Both the position numbers and the translations under genes were made by a program. The notes beneath the pieces are model-generated. The model did not search any database. It saw nothing but the letters and a program-made list of their open reading frames with translations, and had not been told where the DNA came from. This document shows positions 1 to 9,200 of a stretch of 11,820 nt of DNA, in pieces. This stretch comes from Hemicentrotus pulcherrimus (Eukaryota; Echinodermata; Echinoidea; Camarodonta; Strongylocentrotidae), in the NCBI GenBank assembly GCA_003118195.1, contig BEXV01002613.1, positions 25,259 to 37,078 of the forward strand, read 5' to 3'. The number at the start of each line of letters is the position of its first letter. Positions within the stretch are counted from its first letter, which is position 1.

Positions 1-28
1 TTTGAGGACTCAAAATATTCTGTACCTG

Positions 29-90
29 TGTATACGACGCACCCCGACTTTTGAATTTTCCCGACGGTAAAAAAAGTGCGTCTTATACAC
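29..90. repeat. Foldback repeat, TGTATACGACGCAC / GTGCGTCTTATACAC
   Basis: Left arm 29-42 and right arm 76-90 are near-complementary with a 33-base spacer that includes CCGACGG. The GTGCGTCTTATACAC wording resembles terminal repeats of DNA transposons common in marine invertebrates, but I cannot name the family from this remnant. The repeat may continue beyond the left edge or into 91-110 (GGAGATTTACGGGGTA). Confidence 0.5.
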
Positions 91-565
91 GGAGATTTAC
101 GGGGTATATAATATTTGTGATGGTACACAGGTATTAGAAATCGTTATATTAAAGGATATTTCAGCCATCTCTGAACCGATTTTGATCAAACAAAGATGAT
201 TTTAGTTTGTCATTTAAATTATATGTTCTTTCAAATTTTACACTCAGTTTTTCATTATCTCACAAACAAATTATTTTGTGTAGCACCATCTGCAACAGAA
301 CTCAACTATCCCTTTAAAAAAATCAGTTACCAGGAATGTTATAAAGGTCTTTGGTACCCACAGATTTGATACTACATGTATCTGCATACAACACTTCTCT
401 CTCCCATTCCCTTTCATGCCCAATCTTTCTCTCTGTGTGTTATACATTATAAGGATGTCAGATCAAGCTGTGGTTATGATGACCCTTTTTTTCTATGTAT
501 GATGTCAAGTGACCATACATGTTAAAATTCATATATGTGTGTTGTATGGAAGATAAATGACCTTT

Positions 566-583
566 AATCAATCAATCAATCAA
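566..583 (+). repeat. (AATC)n run, likely 3' tail of a non-LTR retroelement fragment
   Basis: AATCAATCAATCAATCAA follows GAAGATAAATGACCTTT. Short tandem tails of this kind terminate many CR1-, RTE- and L2-like elements in invertebrates. The 5' extent of the fragment cannot be set by eye; the preceding 100 bases are candidates. Confidence 0.45.
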
Positions 584-1202
584 ATTTGCTCATTTTATTA
601 CATATACCTGTTCTGACGTTTGATTTTGTGTTTTTATTACACATGTATTGTAAATCAGATCAGCCACGTGTGTTACCCTTACACAAAAAGAGGTCTGGTT
701 TGTTGGTATTCAAACCTACATGTACTCTACCTGTATTTCCTTCAAAGTCCAAGTTTCTACTTTTAATTGCTGTTTGGTGGGATTGCTCTTAATGGTTTAA
801 AAGTGATTTTACACAAATGAGCAAACAAGATTTTTGTTTAGTGTTGAACATTGGATCAGTAAAGATTGTGACCAATAAAAAAGAGGGTGTTTTTAAATAT
901 CTCTGTAAAAGCATTATGGTTGGGGAATGAATCATTTCTTGTCAAAGGGAAATCTTTTTCATGTGAGAAACTGGGGATACATTTATGTAACTTTATAAAG
1001 AATGGCTCTTTGTCAAGGGTCATGAATGCCAAGCTGGTACTCCAACCCTTAACCCTTTAAATGAGAATCAAGTGAACGAACCCTAAGACATGATACCTTA
1101 GCGTAATCAAGATGAAAACAAGTAAACCAATGATTTAGAAAGAAGTCTGATTTGGTATGACTGATCTTCATTGATCAAGCAAGATTAGAGAAAAAAGCTT
1201 AC

Positions 1203-1259
1203 CTGGCTTCATATGGCTTCGACTCCCCATATGCATAGCTGTGTTCCAGAATGAGATTT
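1203..1259 (-). CDS. CHM: REP exon: [17 protein letters not shown], last exon visible
   Basis: The exon encodes [18 protein letters not shown] between two split codons, matching the family segment ..LVEDSYFPE that follows GQR. The acceptor is GTTCTTCTCAG and the donor GTAAGC. One of the other two frames also lacks a stop, but phase (2 in) and similarity select this one. Downstream residues (the ISRAVLI-type strand and the C-terminal part that binds prenylated Rab tails) were not found between 1 and 1202, so the next intron is at least 1202 bases long. Confidence 0.87.
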
Positions 1260-3211
1260 CTGAGAAGAACAAAGGAATATAGAATAGTTGTTAGAATATT
1301 TGGTTTACTAAATGTGTTTTCAGAACAGAGAGATTAGATGGACTCTGAAGACATGTATGTTTCAAACTATTTGTTTAATCTGTTGTGAACAGCTCCCTCC
1401 CTGGTGTACATATGGCCATTGCACAGGGCCATGCTCAAGAATGTCTGCTCTTCTAATTATTCAAAGGTTCTTTGGCATTGAGTGATCACATAACAGAGTT
1501 CATTTATTAGCCTACTTTGAAGGAAAAAAAGAAAAAAATCCCAACCCCAACCTCACTCCATTAACAAAAACATCACAAAAGAACTACAAGGTTGAGAAGA
1601 TTTAAATGATAATTGCACCAAAGAGAATATTTAGACAGCTTCTTCGTACATGTATTTTGTGAATCTGACCCAACCTACAGTGTAATCTGACCCAACCTAC
1701 AGTGTAATCTGACCCAACCTACAGTGTAATCGAGTCAAAGTTGAAGCGTATCTCTACCAAGTATAATGTTGACTACAGAATATTACATACCTGCACTTTA
1801 GTCTCTTCCCCTCAGAATCAATGATGCCTCTAATGCTAAGGAAAAGATTGGAGGAAAAAGGCAATAAAAATTAAATGATAAATTAATTGAGAAATTATTA
1901 CTGTTCTAGCCTCAACACATCTACATAAAACATCACTGGTATCTGGTTTGATTTTTCATAATGAAAAGAAATATTAATTTACATGTATATTGAAAGCTAT
2001 TTGCAGTTGGTAATGAAATTTTCACTTACTTGTTTTCAGAGTCTGTTATCATACTGCTAATGCTGGTCCGAAGAACATAAATGCCACCAAAGACTGCACA
2101 CATTCTTTAAAAACAAACAAAATGGTAAATTGGTAATGAATTGAAACATGGACAGTCTTCAGTGCCCTTTGGGAAAACTCTGATGCCAGAGTTCAGACTG
2201 TGGCATCAAATTTTAAAAAATTGTAGTATAAATGATGTTTATTGTTATTTGCAATATTACAACTTTGTGTGTATGTAAAGGTGTACATAGGGGTTTATGT
2301 GTGTATAAATATATAAACATTTCTGTGGTAAATTGGTTTGTTGAATGGTGTGATAATCACAATTTGAGGTTAAATGCAATAAAAACGAAATCCAAGTCAG
2401 GATTATAAATTTGAGGTTTTGAGTTTTATTGTCTATATAAAATATGTAAAAATGTACCTTTGTTTATCTTTCTATTGGAAATGAAATAAGAATTGAATTG
2501 AATTGAGCAATACGTAAGTTTCTCTCCATTTGTGTTACATATATTCCATGTATGTGCAAACAAAACATGGTATCAAGTCTTGAGAACCTAAAAAGGCTGT
2601 GTTAAACACTCCACTGGCTCTTAGTAGTAGATTGTAAATTACAACAATATCAATAGAATTTCTGAGTCACATTACACAAGTATTTATACATGAATATAAT
2701 GATGAAACCAAATAAATTATACCACAGATCTTCAACAGCAGAAACAAGAGAAATAGATAGTAGGGACATAGAAAGATTTGTAGAGGTGTTGCATTCCAGT
2801 GGTTTAATCACTTGACTGGAAATGCAAAGATCAGTGTTAATCTAAATCAAATTTACTCTCAAATTTACAGGTGTTGGGTTTCATTTCATTTCATTTCAGT
2901 TTTTATTAGCAAAGTATACATGGCATAATCAGATGTACAAATCATACTTGATAATATATTTGAATATCTTGTCCGTTTGATAATAACTTGGGGTTGGTGC
3001 AGTTTTAAAATATGACTTAAGCTCAAGCACGCCAGCTATTCTCCACTCCTGACGACGGATAGTCAACCTGTTAGAAACGTTGATCCACTCATCCTCTCCA
3101 AGCGCTATGGTTCTCCTTAGAACTATAAGCTAAGAAAGATAACAAACAGTCCTTTTCTGGACTACACATCCCCAAGAAAGATTACCGAGTAAAAGTCCTT
3201 TTCAGGACTCC

Positions 3212-3253
<42 letters not shown>

Positions 3254-6200
3254 TGGTGCACCCGCAAGCCTACTGTATGAAATGCCTAATGTTACAGTGC
3301 TGTATTTGCATGCATGTCTAATTGCATTACAGTATTGTGCAGTACCGGTTGGCTTTCTCTGGGTACACTCATGCACTTGTACATGTATGCTAATGTTAGG
3401 CCTCTACCATTTTGTACTGATGTTCATTTGTAAGTTGTATTTATACCTGATTTTGTATAAATTGATAGACGGTTTGTTAAATGATGTTATATATTTTGCA
3501 GAAACAGCCGGAAAGTGATTTTTATGCCATGTTTTTTTTGTGCATGATTTATAAATTTGAATTGAATTAAATCATGTGTTTGAGCCATGACATGGTACTC
3601 ATCTCCTTCCAAGGCATTTTATCTACATTGCTTCTCTCCACCCAGGTGTTAATTGTGCATGCCCATAAAAAGGGGACTAGCTAGAATGCTCCCCAGGGAG
3701 TGGAGAATGTGCTCTATACATGCAGAATGGTAAATGATTCCAGTGACCGGGGTAATGAAAATACTGTAAGCTTTTTTGTCAGTTAATGGTAAAGTGCTAT
3801 ACAAGTAACCAGTAATATTATTATTATTATTAGATGAAGAGAGGAGGGAGAAGCAGAAGAAGTAGCTATTGCACTACAGAAGATCTGGTTGAAAACGTTA
3901 GTTACAAGTCAAATATTCAAACTGACAGTAAGAATTTCAATTTAACATTACAGGACCCACATCTTGCATGTGGTAGAAAAATAAATAACATTTATCAACT
4001 CATAATCACTGTAAACATTTTAGAATACCCATACCTGCAAAAGCACTGGGGAAGTTCTCCACTGCCATACAGTGTCCACAAGAAAGCTGTATTGCCATAG
4101 CGACCTAATGAACTTAGGAAATACTTCATAGCTTGAAGTGCCTGCAAATGGAACAAGTTTGAAAGTGGCATCATGTAAGAATGGAATTGGTCTCCTCAAT
4201 CCTGATCCATAGCAACACTTGAGACATCTGACCTTGTTGTTTTATAAACAAGATGATAGGCCACGCCCTCATGTGCAATTTTGAGAAGTCTGATGTTTCA
4301 ACATAACTTTTTATCAAATTATGTATCCTTCACTGACACACACAAAAAACAGTGCATTACAGCTGATTAACTATTTAATACTTTGAATATAAAGCGTTTT
4401 AGAACTTAGAATTCACAGATATCAACAAATCAACAATATAACAGATAAAAATTCCTATACAAAAAAAGTAGACTAGGAATGAAAAACATCTCTATTTTTC
4501 CGCCCAGACAAATATATATATATACCTATGAAGTATGAAAATACTAAAATTTTATTTCAAAGTCCAAAACTTAATCAATTTATCTTGCCTGAAAATCAAT
4601 TAATTATTCAACTGTATCATACAAATTTGTTGTCTTTTGATAGCTTTTTATCAATAATCCATGGTGCCTGGATATTCATGAAATTTGCTCTCATTTTTAT
4701 TTATTTTGTTCTTCTTCAAATTCACATGACAACTGTTAAACAACTGCACAATATGTTACCACTTTACCTTGTGAGTTGGTGTGTTTGCACTAGTCATGGC
4801 AATGGAATGTATCACAAAGTGTTGAAGAGTTGTACTCAGCTTGCGAGAATGGAGAAAGTCTGCAAAGGGCTTGTCCATGTAATCTACATTTAGAGGAAAA
4901 GAGAACTTTAATTTAAGGGAGTAATTTGACATTTAGTACACACGTATGCATAACTGTCATTCTTTGAAGTTTCAGGTAGCATCTGAATCAAGTTTGCCAG
5001 AGGTTAAATGACATGTGATGGCAAGCAAATAAGTGCCAAATACTCTGACAATGGAACAAGATATCTTCAAAAACAAAATCTTGGGCTACTATCTATCCAA
5101 GGTGGAGATGCGAGAAGAAAGAATAGCCTTAAGAATTATCCAGGCTATGATAGTTTTTCTACCCATTTAATACAGTAAGGAGGTGATTATCTGCATGGAG
5201 CCGTACATAGTAATTTTGCAAAATAGTGTGAATACTTTTGATCATGTGACACTTTTTAGTTTTTACCTACCAAAAACCACTAATTTTTTCGATGCAAGAT
5301 ATAATCTAAATTATATACCTCACTTACAGAATCCAGCCATCTGATTGGTCAAAATTGCATTCATAAACTTTAACTATTCCTGTAAAATTCCCGGTAAAAT
5401 TCTAAACCCATGTAATAGTTTTTAAAAATAGTTCTTAAATCCCAGTAACCATGGTTACCCATAGGTTTACATGTTAAAAATTGGTTTGAGCGATCGAGGA
5501 AACCGTACGTGTGCGAGGAATTTGTCGGTATTTTCATACAAGACAAGATAATTCCAAACAAGACAAAAATGGCTAAAGAAACTCTCCCAAGATTTCAACT
5601 TATCAAATGCAAGACTCACTGCATATGACAGCAAGAACAACAACAAGGATACATGAAATGAAATATCCATAAACATGTTACTTTATAGTTGCTGAAAATG
5701 ACGAGTACCAGCATAGACCTATCGCGCACCCGATGTTGTGTGCTAAAATTCTTCTCATAGAGATTACACGCAATGCAGTCTCTATGCAGTCTACGTGCAT
5801 TGAGCAACAGTGCAAAAAAAGTCAATTTTTTTTTTCAATTCGAGATTCAAACATTTATCTGTTGTGATCCTGAAGGTGATACTCAATAAGTGAGGTGTCA
5901 TATAAAAGCACAGGTTCTTCTCCATATTCCCCACAGGGCTTCCCCACCCCCAAAGTTGTAAAAATATCTTGCTTAGACTAGAATCTGAGTCTACTCTCAA
6001 AGATACACTCATAAAAAACAACCGTGCAGATAAACTAGAGAAAGGCCAAGGTGGTGTCATTAGTTGACTCTTTTGTTTTCGGCATATAAAAGTATTAATG
6101 ACTGCTTTAATTTTTGAGAAATAGTTGTTTTTATACGCTCTCGGGAAGGTTACAATTGGGCTATTTCACAATTGTAACCTTCCCTTGAGCGAATAAAAAC

Positions 6201-9200
6201 AACTATTTCTCTCAAAGCAGTCATTAATACTATACCATCACATATGAAATAGTCATGTTTCCCTGATGCTGCACAAACAAAGAAGCTAGCAGAGCAAATA
6301 CATATAGTTCAGATTTAGCAGAATATTGTTGTCTTTATGGTGAAGCTTAAAGATAAACTCCAGTTCTGGTTAAAAAAAAAGAAAATCAATTCTCACAAAA
6401 TCAAACGAAACTTACACTGAATGTTCAAGATTACAAATAAATTCGAGTTGATGATTATATGCTTACTATTAACATTATTATTAAATAAAATCATTATCTT
6501 GATGACTATTTTTGTTAGCATATGCAATGTACATACATTATTCTGATGATGTATTAAAGGTACTCTGTGCCATTAGCAGGCCGAAAAAATGAAAAAGTTA
6601 ATTTCCAACTACATTTGAAAGAAAAAAAGGTGGGGCTTGAAAATGTCTTCAAGTGGGAAAATAACGACTATTAGTTGTAAAATCGACTTTAGGGCTATAG
6701 AGCCCAAAAGTAATAGTTTTGATTTTCAGACAATTATACCAAATGGTCATACCTTTTATGCTGCGCAAAGATTCAATCAGTTTAATCTTGGCCATCACAA
6801 GAAGTGGGTTATTGATGTTAATAATTCCTGCAAAGTTCTACAGCATTTTAAGTTGGCTGCAGCTTAACTACTGGTATATGATTTGCTTAATATATTGAAG
6901 AGAAAGACATTTTTTTTTTAATCAGAATTAATTGAGAAAAGGGTGAAACACATATCCATGTAATTCCCATTAACTGCACAAAAGATCAGGCAATCAGCAC
7001 ACAGCTAAATAACAAAAATTATTGCAGTTTCTACCATTTGTTGATTCCTAAGAGATTCCCTACATATTACACACAATGTTTTGCTTAGCCCTGTTATACC
7101 TGCATGAAATAAATATGATAAAGAGAGGTACATCTGAACCAACCAACCTACCTCTATACTCATCTTGCCTATCTGAACCAACCAACCTACCTCTATACTC
7201 ATCTTGCCTATTCTCATGATCAAGACCAAATTCTATAAGTTTCATTAACATTCTCTTCTCCAGCACAGAGACATAGCGGCTACTGAAAACATCTGCCCGG
7301 GAGCACGGTACCTGCAAGTTTAATGTAATTCAAACATTTTGATATATACATTTAACAAAGGCTCAACAAATCCAACCTAATTGTCACTTAATAATATATA
7401 ATAATATTGGATATTTATAAAGCGCATATATCCAACCTACAAGGTGCTCAAAGCGCTCCAATATTACCCCGGCTCTACTAGGCTACCGATTTATATGTCC
7501 ATTTACAAATGTACATGCACTACAAACACAGGCTACTAATAAGTTTTGTACACACAAAATAGAGAGTACCCTTGATTCAAAAATTGGCTTTAATGTATCA
7601 AAGAGACTAGGAAGCTTGCAGATAACAATCATATAGTTTGAGGTCCACTGTGTATTGGACGATGAAACAAATTACTATGGTACACATAAAAGCTCTTCTC
7701 AAGAACTGGCCGTATATACGAGTGCAACACAAAAAGATTATGTAATGTTTCACTGGCCTCACATCGGAAGATGGAAGACATCCTGTAACTAAGGAACATA
7801 TTTTCAGTGCAATTATTTCTCAATGACAAGATTTTTTAAAGGTAAGTGATGCTGATGCTGATAATTATGTTCCTTTGTTAGAAACTTTCATGGCAAGGAT
7901 GAATAATCAATAACAAATTACTGAAACACCAACCCATCGAGTGATTGAATGAACAGTATTTATTTCCATTTGAAACGCTGCACATGCATCGGCGTATGCA
8001 GCTAAATGTACAATAGAGTCTTTCTTACAAGCCATAGTGAATATACAACTGATTCCTTTCTTGTTTTATAACAACACATTTCTTCATCAAATTAAATCCA
8101 AGTCTGAAATTAAGAATAACGAAACAGATAAATAGTTCCATATGTGATGAAAGCATGAATGTTTCAGCACTAACCTGTTCCAATCTACCACTGATATGGG
8201 TGAGGATACGAGTTACTGCCTTGAACTCTGCATAACGGCTAATCCGAGATGAAACAAGAAGCTCCACCATGGCTCCTCTACAAAACATTAACTGAACAAT
8301 GAACAGATATTTAGGAATAATGATGATTTATACTAGGCCTAGTTACTACAAGATAATATTAATTAAATACTTAATTGAAACATAAATCATGCACTCATAC
8401 TGTAATTACATCCTTTTCATTTTTGTATGTAATGCTCAGCACAAAAATCACAAATTTAATCAATTTATCACTAGAATCCTCATATTCCATTGATCTTATA
8501 CATCCAGGACACATGCCTATCATACTGGAATGGTTTTAGCTAGATTATTTATCAAAATAAAACATTGCTTTCAGTGTGGTTAGTGCGGACTACAGGGGTG
8601 GTTTTATGCCACTAGCTAATTTGCTAAGCTAGAATGCAATACCTTTAGCACTTTGAAGTGTCCCCATCATTCAATTTGATACCACAACTGATTCAAATCA
8701 GAAATTTATAATGTAGAATACATATTTCTACAATGTTAAATTCAAAATCTAAATTCAACTTTTTCTGAGGTTACACTGTATGTTTTACATACGAAAATAT
8801 CTTGATTGCCTTCTTTTTTCTCACACCTACTTCTTTTTCTTTCTTTCTACCTTTGTACATAAATATATACTAACCTTAGGAGCAAGATCAATGTTAAATT
8901 TCCTCCAATTCTTCATGATTTCTTCCCATGTCCAATTTCTTTGTTTTTCTTTTGTAGATGCAGTTCCATGATGTGTACTTGGTTGATCTGCAGTTCTCAC
9001 TTCATTAGCAGATTCATCTTTTGGTAGGGTTGTTGAAGACTGGTTCTGTACCATTTCTAATGAATCATCATTAGAGTTATCTGTATTGATGACATCTTGA
9101 GATGAGGTGTTTGTCTCTTCTTCGTCATCATGAGGGGCAGAATGTTCAGCCCCTGAGATGATGGATGAAGCTGGTAAATGAGGGGCTTCACTTTCCACAG

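Larger units (their letters stand above)
1..1202. other. Non-coding stretch, probably an intron of the REP gene
   Basis: I see no exon on either strand. It contains a foldback remnant at its left edge (29-90), a candidate retroelement tail ending in an AATC run (566-583), and otherwise AT-rich unique-looking sequence. The 586-792 plus-strand frame is rich in Leu/Phe/Val, has no recognisable motif and begins in the AATC tail flank, so I do not call it. Confidence 0.6.
2105..4034. other. REP intron, 1930 bases, loaded with retroelement debris
   Basis: In order it holds two overlapping hairpins (2177-2208), an RT-like frame with a GAATT tail (2325-2506), a minus-sense tail (2879-2907), the hairpin array (3049-3209), a (CT)n run, another GAATT tail (3556-3571) and an ATT microsatellite (3818-3832). 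The plus-strand frames 3282-3518 and 3834-4100 look non-coding; the second overlaps the REP exon at 4035-4100 on the opposite strand. Confidence 0.7.

Noticed and set aside
1..1202. Downstream REP exons
   Set aside because: I searched the minus strand for the ISRAVLI-type segment and phase-2-entry exons and found none convincing.
1662..1727. CRISPR-like array
   Set aside because: The repeats are contiguous with no spacers and lie in a eukaryotic intron.
3282..3518. 78-codon plus-strand hydrophobic frame
   Set aside because: Cys/Leu/Tyr-rich translation of AT-rich DNA between a CT microsatellite and a retroelement tail; no transmembrane family recognised.
4528..4893. 121-codon plus-strand frame, longest on that strand
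   Set aside because: It runs across the antisense of the well-supported REP exon at 4768-4883 and its translation is AT-driven (Ile, Leu, Phe, Asn) without a domain.
5370..5825. Three overlapping minus-strand frames of 63-69 codons
   Set aside because: They overlap one another, have no family motif, and lack a phase-compatible exon needed between 7191 and 4883, where the direct junction already restores the conserved sequence.
6637..6867. 76-codon plus-strand frame
   Set aside because: No motif, no splice context, antisense within an intron; a hairpin (6692-6705) and A-rich upstream sequence suggest repeat-like DNA.
8278..8279. Nearer AG acceptor for the SCR2 exon
   Set aside because: It would lose the L-M-F-C residues that match the family and would break the phase with the preceding exon ending in APK.
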